Assembly: GCF_009729075.1 (NCBI RefSeq) | Contig: NZ_VTGY01000025.1 | Coordinates: 186,001-250,000 of the forward strand | Length of the DNA stretch: 64,000 nt | Source of the DNA: Mycolicibacterium sp. CBMA 226 | GTDB taxonomy: Bacteria; Actinomycetota; Actinomycetes; Mycobacteriales; Mycobacteriaceae | Direction of reading: 5' to 3' | Part shown: positions 16,752-25,643 of the stretch, one piece after another | Layout of the letters: every line of letters starts with the position of its first letter | Position numbering within the stretch: position 1 is the stretch's first letter | Notes under the pieces: model-generated | What the model was told of the DNA's origin: nothing | The model's input: the letters and a program-made list of their open reading frames with translations, nothing else | The model's database searches: none | Position numbers and translations under genes: made by a program

Positions 16752-17869
16752 GCGCTCGTCCGGACACGGTCTCGGCGCATCGCGAAGCCGTGCGCACCGC
16801 GCGCAGCGTCGTCGTCAAGATCGGGACCACCGCGCTCACCGCGCCCAACGGCATGTTCGACGCGGGCCGGCTGGCCACGCTCGCCGATGCGATCGAGAAG
16901 CGGATGAAGGCGGGCTCGGACGTCGTGATCGTGTCGTCCGGTGCCATCGCGGCCGGTATCGAGCCGCTCGGGCTGAACAAACGTCCGACGGATCTCGCCA
17001 CCAAGCAGGCCGCGGCCAGCGTGGGGCAGGTGGCGCTGGTCAACGCCTGGAGTGCGGCGTTCGGCCGGTATGACCGCACCGTCGGCCAGGTGCTGCTCAC
17101 GGCGCACGACATCGCCCAGCGAGCGCAGCACAACAATGCCCAGCGGACGTTGGACCGGTTGCGGGCACTGCACGCCGTCGCGATCGTCAACGAGAACGAC
17201 ACCGTCGCTACCAACGAGATCCGGTTCGGCGACAACGACCGGCTGTCGGCCCTGGTGGCGCAGCTGGTCGGCGCGGACGCGCTGATCCTGCTGAGCGACA
17301 TCGACGGCCTGTACGACTCCGACCCCCGCAAGGGCGATGCGCGCTTCATCCCCGAGGTGGCCGCGTCAGGCGACCTCGACGGCGTATCGGCAACCGGCGG
17401 TAGCCGACTGGGCACCGGCGGTATGGCGTCCAAGCTGTCGTCGGCGCTGCTCGCCGCCGATGCCGGTGTCCCGGTCCTGCTGGCCGCCGCCAGCGATGCG
17501 GCCGCCGCGCTGACCGACGCCTCGGTCGGAACGGTCTTCGCTGCGCGCCCCGAGCGCATGTCGGCGCGCCGATTCTGGGTGCGCTACGCGGCGGAGACGA
17601 CGGGGGCCCTGACTCTGGACGCCGGTGCGGTGCGCGCTGTCGTCCGGCAAAGAAAATCCTTGCTGCCCGCCGGGATCACCGCCGTTTCAGGCCGCTTCCA
17701 CGGCGGCGACGTCGTCGAGCTGCACGGCCCCGACGGCAACACCGTGGCGCGGGGCGTCGTGGCCTACGACGATTCCGAGCTCGCGGGCATCATCGGGCGG
17801 TCCACCCCTGAACTACCCGTCGAGCTGCGCCGACCTGCGGTACATGCGGACGACCTCGTAGCAATTTGA
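16748..17869 (+). CDS. proB: Glutamate 5-kinase
   Basis: 373 residues: an amino-acid kinase domain (VVVKIGTTALT at the N-terminus, VSSGAIAAG, NENDTV and GTGGMASKL) and a C-terminal PUA domain from about residue 280. First enzyme of proline synthesis, normally feedback-inhibited by proline. GTG 16748 overlaps the obg stop. Its partner proA is 17 kb away in the same window. Matches Rv2439c. Confidence 0.95.
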   Translation: MSARPDTVSAHREAVRTARSVVVKIGTTALTAPNGMFDAGRLATLADAIEKRMKAGSDVVIVSSGAIAAGIEPLGLNKRPTDLATKQAAASVGQVALVNAWSAAFGRYDRTVGQVLLTAHDIAQRAQHNNAQRTLDRLRALHAVAIVNENDTVATNEIRFGDNDRLSALVAQLVGADALILLSDIDGLYDSDPRKGDARFIPEVAASGDLDGVSATGGSRLGTGGMASKLSSALLAADAGVPVLLAAASDAAAALTDASVGTVFAARPERMSARRFWVRYAAETTGALTLDAGAVRAVVRQRKSLLPAGITAVSGRFHGGDVVELHGPDGNTVARGVVAYDDSELAGIIGRSTPELPVELRRPAVHADDLVAI

Positions 17870-18000
17870 CGCCGAGTTTGGGTGTATTTGGCTAGGATCG
17901 ACGCCTCATTCGGTGTTTTGGCTGTTGGAGAAGGCCCACCCATTAATTTGGGGTTATGCTGCCTTCTACAACCCGCACAGCAAACAGAATTGAGGGGGCG
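17870..18000 (+). other. Gap between proB and the PIG-L gene
   Basis: 131 nt with TAGGAT at 17893-17898 as a possible -10, and GAGGGGG at 17991-17997 as the ribosome site of the next gene. Base composition is more AT-rich than the surroundings. No RNA gene recognised. Confidence 0.3.
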
Positions 18001-18624
18001 ATGGCGAGACAGTCCGTGCTGGCGGTCGGCGCGCATCCCGATGACATCGAACTGGGTTGCGGCGGTGCGCTGGCAAAGCATGTAGCGGCCGGGGACCGGG
18101 TCACCATGTTGGTGGTGACGCGTGGCGAGGAAGGACCGGGCGACTCGCAGGAGCGGGTGCGTGAGCAACTCCGCGCCGTCGAGGTCCTCGGGGTCCACGA
18201 ACTGCTCTGGGGTCAGGGATTCGGTGACTGCCGTGTCTCGCTGCAGGAATTCGAGCTCGTGCACCTGATCGAAGACGCCATCGAAAAGTCTTCGGCGACA
18301 ATCGTTTACACCCATACCGCCAATGACAGTCACCAGGACCACCGGGTGGTTTCGCGGTGTACTCTCGGCGCCGCGCGGTGGGTGTCGTCGATCATGACGT
18401 ATGGCGGGCCGTCCGCCATCGGCTTCAATCCGACGGCGTTCGTCGATATCTCGGATGCGCTCGACAAGAAGATCGAAGCCCTGATGTCGCATGTGTCGCA
18501 GGCCGAGGCGAGCGAAAAGGTCAGTGCCTCGTGGGTGCGCAGTTCCGCGGAGCACTACGGCTTCCTGTGCCGCCGGGCGTTCGCCGAAGGCTTCGAACCG
18601 GCGCGACTGGTCGTCGATTTCTGA
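18001..18624 (+). CDS. PIG-L/LmbE family N-acyl-sugar deacetylase-like protein
   Basis: 207 residues from ATG 18001, chosen for its GAGGGGG ribosome site. The zinc-binding AHPDDIELGCGG motif lies at residues 11-22 and the second metal/catalytic segment is HTANDSHQDHR near residue 104. Family members remove N-acetyl groups from amino sugars (GlcNAc-PI, MshB, Mca). The short length and missing C-terminal extension make it distinct from MshB and Mca. It is 4 nt from the flavoprotein gene and likely works with it on one glycan or small molecule, which I cannot name. Confidence 0.82.
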   Translation: MARQSVLAVGAHPDDIELGCGGALAKHVAAGDRVTMLVVTRGEEGPGDSQERVREQLRAVEVLGVHELLWGQGFGDCRVSLQEFELVHLIEDAIEKSSATIVYTHTANDSHQDHRVVSRCTLGAARWVSSIMTYGGPSAIGFNPTAFVDISDALDKKIEALMSHVSQAEASEKVSASWVRSSAEHYGFLCRRAFAEGFEPARLVVDF

Positions 18625-18628
18625 TCCT

Positions 18629-19936
18629 GTGCCGACGTTTCTCATTGTCGGCGCCGGCCCGACGGGGCTGGGCGCTGCCGTCCGGTTGACCGAACTCGGC
18701 ATCGACCACCTCGTGGTGGACGCGGCCGATCAGGTCGGGGGCATGGCGGCGTCGATTCGCGACACACACGGTTTCACCTGGGATCTCGGCGGCCACGTGC
18801 TGCACAGCCACTTCGCAGAGTTCGACCGGGCGGTCGACGCCTCCGGCGTGAAGATGAACGATGTCGCCCGGAACGGCTGGGTGTGGCTGGACGGTAGCGG
18901 GCCGCAGAGCCTGGTGCCCACGCCCATCCAGCAGCAACTCACCGAGCTACCCACCGACCTGTACCCGGACGCACCGCTGCACAACCTCGCCGATTATTAC
19001 CGGAACAATTTCGGTGGCAAACTTTTCGACGAATTTTTCGGCCCCTACAACTACAAGATGTGGGCGGCGCCGCTCGAGCGCATCGATCACGAATGGACGT
19101 CGCTGCGCAGCGGCAGTGCCGCGCCGAACGTGCCGCGCCTCGGTTTGGCGGGCTCGGCCCCCGCGCCTGCGGGCAGTTTTCCGTACCCGATCGGCGGCAC
19201 TGGGGCCCTGTGGCAGGGCGTGCACGATCAGATGCTGGCGCCCGGCACGGTGCGGCTGAACACCCGTGTGGTCGACATCGACGTGACCCGGCGGATCGCG
19301 ACGCTGCACGACGGATCGACCGTCGCGTACGACCACTGCGTCAGCTCGGCGCCATTGACCACGGCCTGGGACTGGCTGGGCGGCGCCGGCGCGGAGGGAA
19401 CTGCCCAGCGAAACTCCCTGTGCGCCAGCCGGATCTATGCGGTCGGGCTGGGCTACCGGGGTCCGGCGCCGGAAGCGCTGGCCGACAAGACCTGGTTGTA
19501 CTGCCCCGACCTCGAGGTGCCCTGGTACCGGGCCACGGTGTTGAACAACTACGACCCGGCCAATGCCGGCGACGGCCGCTGGAACGTGCTGTGCGAGGTG
19601 CCGCTGCTACCGGGTCAGACGCTGGCGGCCGACGACGCGGTGCGGCGCACCGAGGAATCACTGCGGGCGCTGGGCGCCGAGTCCGAGTACGTGGTGAGCC
19701 GGTTCGTGCGAGAGGTCCCGATGGGCTACCCGGTGCCGACGCTGGGCCGAGACGACATCGTGCGGACCGTCGACGAGCGGCTGCGGGCGCACGGTCTCTA
19801 CAGCCGGGGCCGGTTCGGCGGGTGGCGCTACGAATCGTCGAACCAGGACTACGGCTACATGCAGGGCCGCGAGGCCGTGGACAACGCGGTGTCCGGTACG
19901 CCGGAGGACGTCTACTGGCACCCGGACAGGTTCTGA
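18629..19936 (+). CDS. FAD-dependent amine oxidase / UDP-galactopyranose mutase-like flavoprotein
   Basis: 435 residues from GTG 18629, 4 nt after the PIG-L stop. The FAD-binding fold starts at once (TFLIVGAGPTGLGAA), followed by the second dinucleotide segment QVGGMAASI and the mutase-like FFGPYNYKMWA region near residue 145; GYMQGREAVDNAV closes the flavin site. Such proteins include protoporphyrinogen oxidase-like and UGM-like enzymes. With the adjacent deacetylase it suggests sugar nucleotide or glycan modification. It overlaps the sirtuin gene tail to tail by 25 nt. Confidence 0.75.
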   Translation: MPTFLIVGAGPTGLGAAVRLTELGIDHLVVDAADQVGGMAASIRDTHGFTWDLGGHVLHSHFAEFDRAVDASGVKMNDVARNGWVWLDGSGPQSLVPTPIQQQLTELPTDLYPDAPLHNLADYYRNNFGGKLFDEFFGPYNYKMWAAPLERIDHEWTSLRSGSAAPNVPRLGLAGSAPAPAGSFPYPIGGTGALWQGVHDQMLAPGTVRLNTRVVDIDVTRRIATLHDGSTVAYDHCVSSAPLTTAWDWLGGAGAEGTAQRNSLCASRIYAVGLGYRGPAPEALADKTWLYCPDLEVPWYRATVLNNYDPANAGDGRWNVLCEVPLLPGQTLAADDAVRRTEESLRALGAESEYVVSRFVREVPMGYPVPTLGRDDIVRTVDERLRAHGLYSRGRFGGWRYESSNQDYGYMQGREAVDNAVSGTPEDVYWHPDRF

Positions 19937-20751
19937 GCTGCTAGTTCACTGCCCAGCAGGGCCAGGATTTCCGAACAGCCACTGTCGATCTTGACCGTGG
20001 CCAGGTCGTCGCCGCGCGTGGCTCCGCGGTTGATGATCGCGACGGGCTTGCCGGCGGCGGCTGTGTGCCGGACGAAGCGGTAGCCCGAGTACACCGTCAG
20101 AGACGAGCCCGCGACCAGCAGCGCATCGGCGTCGTCGATCAGGGAGTAGGCCTGCTGCACGCGGTCTTTCGGCACGCTGTCGCCGAAGTACACGATGTCC
20201 GGCTTGAGGATGCCGCCACAGTTGGGGCAGTCCAGGTACCGGAACGCCGTGGTGTCCTCGATGATCGCGTCGGCGTCGGGAGCCACGCCGATGCTGCCGA
20301 CGTCGGCCCGTTCGGTGAAGCCGGGGTTGAGCCGTTCCAGCTCGACGGCCAGCGCCGCCCGCGTCATGGTGTGCCCGCAGCTCAGGCAGACCACCTGCGC
20401 GTAGGTGCCGTGCAGGTTCACCACGGTCTGGGAACCCGCCTTGGTGTGCAGCAGGTCGACGTTCTGGGTGATGACGCCGGTGACCAGCCCCGCACGTTCC
20501 AGCGCGGCCACGGCGCGGTGGCCGGCATTGGGCCGGCGACCGGCCATGTGCCGCCAGCCGATGTGGTTGCGTGCCCAGTACCGCTGCCGGAACGCCGGAC
20601 CGGACAGGAACTGCTGAATGGTCATCGGATTGCTCGGCGGCGAGTCCGGCCCGCGATAGTCCGGAATGCCCGAGTCGGTGGAGATGCCGGCGCCGGTCAG
20701 CACGGCGAGACGGCGGTCGGCCAGCAGATTGACCAGTTCAGGAGCCTGCAC
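19912..20751 (-). CDS. Sir2 family NAD-dependent protein deacylase
   Basis: 279 residues if GTG 20751 is used; the frame stays open to 20826, so the start is uncertain. The NAD motif TGAGISTDSGIPDYRG is near the N-terminus, TQNVDLLH carries the catalytic histidine region, and two cysteine pairs (CLSCGH and CPNCGG) bind structural zinc. It consumes NAD to remove acyl groups from lysine. It is divergent from nadE, the NAD synthetase, with only about 80 nt between them, so both promoters must lie there. A sirtuin between proB and nadE is not in M. tuberculosis at this place. Confidence 0.85.
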   Translation of the reverse strand: MQAPELVNLLADRRLAVLTGAGISTDSGIPDYRGPDSPPSNPMTIQQFLSGPAFRQRYWARNHIGWRHMAGRRPNAGHRAVAALERAGLVTGVITQNVDLLHTKAGSQTVVNLHGTYAQVVCLSCGHTMTRAALAVELERLNPGFTERADVGSIGVAPDADAIIEDTTAFRYLDCPNCGGILKPDIVYFGDSVPKDRVQQAYSLIDDADALLVAGSSLTVYSGYRFVRHTAAAGKPVAIINRGATRGDDLATVKIDSGCSEILALLGSELAAQNLSGCQ

Positions 20752-20833
20752 GTCATCGAGGGTAGGCCGTCTGCCAAGTGGCGCGACGGGACGGCGCGTC
20801 AATCGTGCGCCGCAGCGGTGCGACAATCAGATC

Positions 20834-22903
20834 GTGGACTTCTACTCCGCCTACCGGCACGGATTCGTCCGCGTGGCCGCATGTACGCACCACACCGAGC
20901 TCGCGGACCCGGCGACCAACGCCGCGTCGGTGCTGCGCCTGGCCCGCGAATGCCACGACGAGTCCGTCGCGCTGGCGGTGTTCCCGGAACTGACGCTGTC
21001 GGGGTACTCCATCGAGGACATCCTGTTGTCGGACACCCTGCTGGAGTCGGTGATCGAGGCGCTGGCGTCGATCGTCGACGCGTCGGTCGACTTGCTGCCG
21101 GTGCTGGTGGTCGGTGCGCCGCTGCGGCACCGGCACCGCATCTACAACACCGCGGTCGTCATCCACCGCGGCTCGATCCTCGGCGTCGTGCCGAAGTCGT
21201 ACCTGCCCACGTATCGCGAGTTCTATGAATCGCGTCAGGTTGCGGCTGCGGACGTGAGGAGCAATCGAGGCACAGGTGATGACATCACCGGGACCATCCG
21301 GGTGAACGGCGTCGACGTCCCGTTCGGCAGCGACCTGTTGTTCGCCGCCGCCGACCTGCCGAACTTCGTTCTGCACGTGGAGATCTGCGAAGACATGTGG
21401 GTGCCCGTGCCGCCGAGTGCGACGGCCGCGCTGGCCGGTGCGACGGTGCTGGCCAACCTGTCGGGCAGCCCCATCACGATCGGCCGGGCCGACGACCGCA
21501 AGCTGCTGGCCCGGTCGGCGTCGTCGCGGTGCCTGGCCGCCTACATCTACGCGGCGGCGGGGGAGGGCGAGTCGACGACGGACCTGGCCTGGGACGGGCA
21601 GACCATGATCTACGAAAACGGTGTGCTGCTGGCCGAATCCGAGCGTTTTCCGCGCGGAGAGCGGCGCTCGGTCGCCGACGTCGACACCGAGCTGCTGGCC
21701 GCTGAGCGGCTGCGGATGGGGACGTTCGACGACAACCGGCGCCACTTCGCCGACCGGACGTCGGACTTTCGGCGCATCGAATTCACGGTCTCGCCGCCGG
21801 CCGGCGATATCGGCCTACGCCGCGAGATCGAACGGTTCCCGTTCGTGCCCTCGGATCCGGAACGGCTGCAACAGGATTGCTATGAGGCGTACAACATTCA
21901 GGTATCGGGTCTGGAGCAGCGACTGCGGGCGCTGAACTACCCGACCGTGGTGATCGGGGTGTCCGGCGGGCTGGATTCCACGCACGCGGTGATCGTCGCG
22001 GCCAAAGCGATGGACCGCGAAGGCCGGCCCCGCAGTGACATCCTCGCCTTCACCATGCCAGGTTTTGCCACCGGCGACCACACCAAGAACAACGCCACCG
22101 CCCTGGCAAAAGCACTCGGAGTCACGTTCTCCGAGTTGGACATTCGGGACACCGCCCGCCTGATGCTCACCGAGATGGAGCATCCGTTTGCGCGAGGTGA
22201 GGCCGTGTACGACGTGACGTTCGAGAACGTGCAGGCCGGGCTGCGGACCGACTTCCTGTTCCGGCTGGCCAACCAGCGCGGCGGTATCGTGCTGGGTACC
22301 GGCGACCTGTCCGAGCTCGGCCTGGGCTGGTCAACCTATGGCGTCGGGGACCAGATGTCGCATTACAACGTCAACGGCGGGGTGCCGAAAACCCTGATTC
22401 AGCACCTGATCCGGTGGGTGATCTCCTCGGGCCAGTTCAACGACGATGTCAACGACGTGTTGCAGTCGGTGCTGGACACCGAGATCACCCCGGAACTTGT
22501 TCCGGCGGCCGACGGTGAGGCAGTGCAGAGCAGCCAGGCCAAGGTGGGACCGTATGCGCTGCAGGACTTTTCGCTGTTCCAGGTGCTGCGGTACGGCTTC
22601 CGGCCGTCGAAGATCGCGTTCCTGTCGTGGCATGCGTGGCACGACGCCGACTCCGGTGACTGGCCGGCCGGTTTCCCGGATGACGAGCACGTGGCTTACT
22701 CGCTGGCCGACATCCGGCACTGGCTGAAAGTCTTCGTCCAGCGGTTCTACTCGTTCAGTCAGTTCAAGCGGTCGGCGCTACCGAATGGCCCGAAGGTGTC
22801 GGCCGGCGGCGCATTGTCCCCGCGTGGGGACTGGCGGGCGCCGTCGGACATGTCGGCGCGCATCTGGCTCGACGAGATCGAGCGCAACGTTCCGGAGAGT
22901 TGA
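20834..22903 (+). CDS. nadE: Glutamine-dependent NAD+ synthetase
   Basis: 689 residues from GTG 20834 (MDFYSAYRHGFVRVAAC), close to the 679 of M. tuberculosis NadE. N-terminal nitrilase-type glutaminase with the Glu-Lys-Cys triad: FPELTLSGYS, PKSYLPTYREFYE, and about C185 in HVEICEDMW. C-terminal synthetase domain has the PP-loop GVSGGLDSTHAV near residue 380 and GTGDLSELGLGW. Ammonia is tunnelled between sites to amidate deamido-NAD. Matches Rv2438c. No terminator is obvious after it. Confidence 0.96.
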   Translation: MDFYSAYRHGFVRVAACTHHTELADPATNAASVLRLARECHDESVALAVFPELTLSGYSIEDILLSDTLLESVIEALASIVDASVDLLPVLVVGAPLRHRHRIYNTAVVIHRGSILGVVPKSYLPTYREFYESRQVAAADVRSNRGTGDDITGTIRVNGVDVPFGSDLLFAAADLPNFVLHVEICEDMWVPVPPSATAALAGATVLANLSGSPITIGRADDRKLLARSASSRCLAAYIYAAAGEGESTTDLAWDGQTMIYENGVLLAESERFPRGERRSVADVDTELLAAERLRMGTFDDNRRHFADRTSDFRRIEFTVSPPAGDIGLRREIERFPFVPSDPERLQQDCYEAYNIQVSGLEQRLRALNYPTVVIGVSGGLDSTHAVIVAAKAMDREGRPRSDILAFTMPGFATGDHTKNNATALAKALGVTFSELDIRDTARLMLTEMEHPFARGEAVYDVTFENVQAGLRTDFLFRLANQRGGIVLGTGDLSELGLGWSTYGVGDQMSHYNVNGGVPKTLIQHLIRWVISSGQFNDDVNDVLQSVLDTEITPELVPAADGEAVQSSQAKVGPYALQDFSLFQVLRYGFRPSKIAFLSWHAWHDADSGDWPAGFPDDEHVAYSLADIRHWLKVFVQRFYSFSQFKRSALPNGPKVSAGGALSPRGDWRAPSDMSARIWLDEIERNVPES

Positions 22904-23029
22904 GCGGCTGATCGTCGGCGGGATCGCGAAAAACCGACGATTGGTATGGTTTTTCGGCGAAAGCGTCAATAAGCTGTCGCCATTCGGCTAGCTTCCAGGT
23001 AGTTGTCGCCAACTGTCGGGGAGGTAGTC

Positions 23030-25555
23030 ATGTCTGCAGCGCGTTACATCGGCCGGGTTGGCGGATTGGCCGTCGCACTCGGTGTCGGATCGGCCATCGC
23101 ATTCGGTGGTGGTTCGGCGTACGCGGACGCCGGTACCGCGGGGGCCGGAGCCTCTCACGACACGTCGAACAGCGGGTCGGCGGCTGGTCCCAACGGCAAG
23201 GCTGAGCGCACCGAAAAGCCCAAGGCGCCCAAGTCGCCCAACGTAACCGAAGCGAAGGCTGCCGACGCTGGCCCGGACAACGAGCGGGCCGCTGCGGTCG
23301 GGTCAAATTCGTTGCCGAACAAGGATTCTGATTCGCAGGGTGGCGGTCGTCATCGGTCGACTCCGGACCGTCCGGCGTCGATGCTGAAAGCCTCCGCGCC
23401 CAAACCGACTGAGGCAGTGTCGCCGCCCGTCGTCCCGGTGGCCGCTGTCGTGACAACGCCGACTCAGGCGGTCATTACCGCCGTCAAGCCGCCCGTCGGC
23501 TCGGCCCCCACCGATCCGGTCGGGTCGCCGGGGGCGTGGGTCATGCTCGCTGCCGCCCGCCGTGAGTTGGGCGTCGACCGAACCGCCAACGTGGTGCCGA
23601 CCTCGGCCATAAATCCGTCGACGCCGGTCAGCCTGACCGCCGCGGGCCCCGTCAGTCTGGCGGCGCCCGGCCCGGTCGTGGCGTTCGACGACGGAATCAT
23701 TCACGGCTCGATCGGGACGCCGCTCGCCGGGCCGGTGACCTACGACGTCCTAGGCGGCTCGGCCGGCAAAGTCCGGATGCTCGGTACCGGCGCGTTCACC
23801 TACCTGCCGGATTACACCGATCTCACGACGGGCACCGCCGAGCAGTTCAAGGTTCGCGTCACTCAGCAGACCGCGCTCGTCCAAGCGCTGCAACAGATTC
23901 CGCTGATCGGCTCGATGGTCCCGAACCTGCTGGTGACTGTGCGGCAGATACCGGTGCTGAACGGACTGCTGGCGCCGATCATCGGGTCGTCGGTCGTTGT
24001 CCCCGTCACCGTCGACCTTGCCAGCTTGGTGCCAGGCGGAACGCCGGTCGCGTACACGTACAAAGTGACGTCGTTCGATGGCACCCCGATCAGCGTCAAC
24101 TTCTTCCCGGCATCCGGGTTGGTAGCTGGGCACGTGGCGCCGACGGTCATGTACGGCCCAGGGATGACCCAACCGGCTGTCGTGGACCCGTATTCGCAAG
24201 GGTTCGTCGGCATCGGCACCATGCGGACTGCCGGCTACAACGTCGTCACCTGGGACCCACGCGGGGAATACTATTCCGGCGGCACGCTGCAACTGGACAA
24301 CCCGAATTTCGAGGGCAAAGACGTCTCGTCGATCATCAGCTGGATGGCCAAACAGCCTGGTGTGCAATTGGATAACGCGGCGACGCTCGATCCCCGCATG
24401 GGCATGATCGGCGTTTCTTACGGCGGCGGCATCCAGCTCGCCACGGCGATCAACGACAAGCGCATCGACGCGATCGTGCCGGGTCTCGCCTGGAACTCGC
24501 TGAACGAAGCCCTGTACCCGGGCGGTGCGTTCAAGACGGCCTGGGCGTCCCTGCTCGCGCTCGGCCTGGTACAGACCGGTGCGCGGATCAATCCGGAGAT
24601 CTACAGCGGCATCGTGCTGGGCGACCTGTTGGGCATCCTCACCAAGAGTCAGCAGGATGTGTTGGCCAGCAGCGGCCCCGGAGATCTGGTCACGAACATC
24701 ACCGCGCCCACGTTGTTCCTGCAGGGCACCGTTGATGACCTGATGACGCTGAAGCAGGCGATGGACAACGTCACGCTGATGCAGGGAAACGTCGACGCAA
24801 ACGGCAATCCGCTGCCAGTGAAGATGGTTTGGTTCTGCGGCGGCCATGGTGTGTGCCTGGATCCGCAGAGTCCGATCCAGAACCAGCTCCTGACAAGCGA
24901 AACGCTCAATTGGCTCGATCGCTACGTCAAGGGCGATACCTCCGTGAACACGGGGCCAACCTTCGAATGGGTTGATCAGACCGGCCAGTTCTACGCATCT
25001 GACGTGATGCCGACCGCGCCGAGTTTCCACGGCGCCCCGATCACCGAGACCAGCGCCGGTGGGGCCATGCCGCTGATTCCGATCATCGGTGGCTCCGGAC
25101 CGCTCGGGAATCCGTTGGGACTGGACCAGTCGCTGCCCATGCCGACGAAAGCGCAGAACGCCATCAACATTCCGTTGACGCTCCCCATGACAGGCACGAC
25201 TCAGCTGGTCGGGTCTCCGACGGTGACGGTCAATTACAGCGGGATTGGTACGAGCCGGTTCATCTACGCCCAGATCGTCGACAACAACACCGGCCGCGTC
25301 GTCGGCAATGTGGTGACGCCGGTTCCGGTGACGTTGGACGGGCAGGCACATCAGGCGACGGTTGACCTCGAGGCCATTGCTTACACAGCCAAGCCGGGTG
25401 ACTCGCTTACGCTGCAGTTGGTTGCCTCGACGACGCCGTATGAGAGCTTTACCTCGGTCGGCTTCATCAACGTGTCCTCGGTCGCGGTCTCCCTGCCGAC
25501 TGTGGCGGCCAACGTCGTGACGGTAGGCAACGCACCCCTGTCGGCTGTCGCCTAG
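23030..25555 (+). CDS. Large secreted alpha/beta hydrolase (CocE/S15-like) with Ig-like region
   Basis: 841 residues from ATG 23030, chosen for GGGGAGG upstream. Residues 1-36 are a Sec-type signal (ARYIGRVGGLAVALGVGSAI, then AYADA). Residues 37-190 are a low-complexity Ser/Pro/Lys linker. Around 220-290 lies a VCBS/Ig-like segment (FDDGIIHGSIGTPLAGP, GAFTYLPDY). The hydrolase core follows, with Ser463 in IGVSYGGGIQLA, Asp in GTVDDLMT and His in CGGHGVCLD. A beta-sandwich-like tail ends it. Predicted cell-envelope or exported esterase/peptidase; substrate unknown. This architecture is typical of large secreted proteins of rapid-growing mycobacteria. Confidence 0.8.
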   Translation: MSAARYIGRVGGLAVALGVGSAIAFGGGSAYADAGTAGAGASHDTSNSGSAAGPNGKAERTEKPKAPKSPNVTEAKAADAGPDNERAAAVGSNSLPNKDSDSQGGGRHRSTPDRPASMLKASAPKPTEAVSPPVVPVAAVVTTPTQAVITAVKPPVGSAPTDPVGSPGAWVMLAAARRELGVDRTANVVPTSAINPSTPVSLTAAGPVSLAAPGPVVAFDDGIIHGSIGTPLAGPVTYDVLGGSAGKVRMLGTGAFTYLPDYTDLTTGTAEQFKVRVTQQTALVQALQQIPLIGSMVPNLLVTVRQIPVLNGLLAPIIGSSVVVPVTVDLASLVPGGTPVAYTYKVTSFDGTPISVNFFPASGLVAGHVAPTVMYGPGMTQPAVVDPYSQGFVGIGTMRTAGYNVVTWDPRGEYYSGGTLQLDNPNFEGKDVSSIISWMAKQPGVQLDNAATLDPRMGMIGVSYGGGIQLATAINDKRIDAIVPGLAWNSLNEALYPGGAFKTAWASLLALGLVQTGARINPEIYSGIVLGDLLGILTKSQQDVLASSGPGDLVTNITAPTLFLQGTVDDLMTLKQAMDNVTLMQGNVDANGNPLPVKMVWFCGGHGVCLDPQSPIQNQLLTSETLNWLDRYVKGDTSVNTGPTFEWVDQTGQFYASDVMPTAPSFHGAPITETSAGGAMPLIPIIGGSGPLGNPLGLDQSLPMPTKAQNAINIPLTLPMTGTTQLVGSPTVTVNYSGIGTSRFIYAQIVDNNTGRVVGNVVTPVPVTLDGQAHQATVDLEAIAYTAKPGDSLTLQLVASTTPYESFTSVGFINVSSVAVSLPTVAANVVTVGNAPLSAVA

Positions 25556-25559
25556 GAAG

Positions 25560-25643
25560 TTAGCAGGTTGGGGAGCTGTCGCCGTTGATGAGTTGTTGGG
25601 CGAGTTGGAGTTTAGCTTCGGGGGTTGGTTCGGAGTCGAGAGC
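25560..25643 (-). pseudogene. In-frame coding-like remnant after the DUF2306 stop
   Basis: Directly after the DUF2306 stop codon the same frame reads 27 more codons (ALDSEPTPEAKLQLAQQL and on to a TAA at 25560-25562). The composition is protein-like and helix-forming. It could be the leftover C-terminus of another gene fused by deletion, or chance in GC-rich DNA. No start is present. Confidence 0.25.

Noticed and set aside
17866..17898. TTGACG/TAGGAT as a promoter for the PIG-L gene
   Set aside because: The spacer is 21 nt, too long for a confident -35/-10 pair; only the -10-like hexamer was noted in the gap entry.
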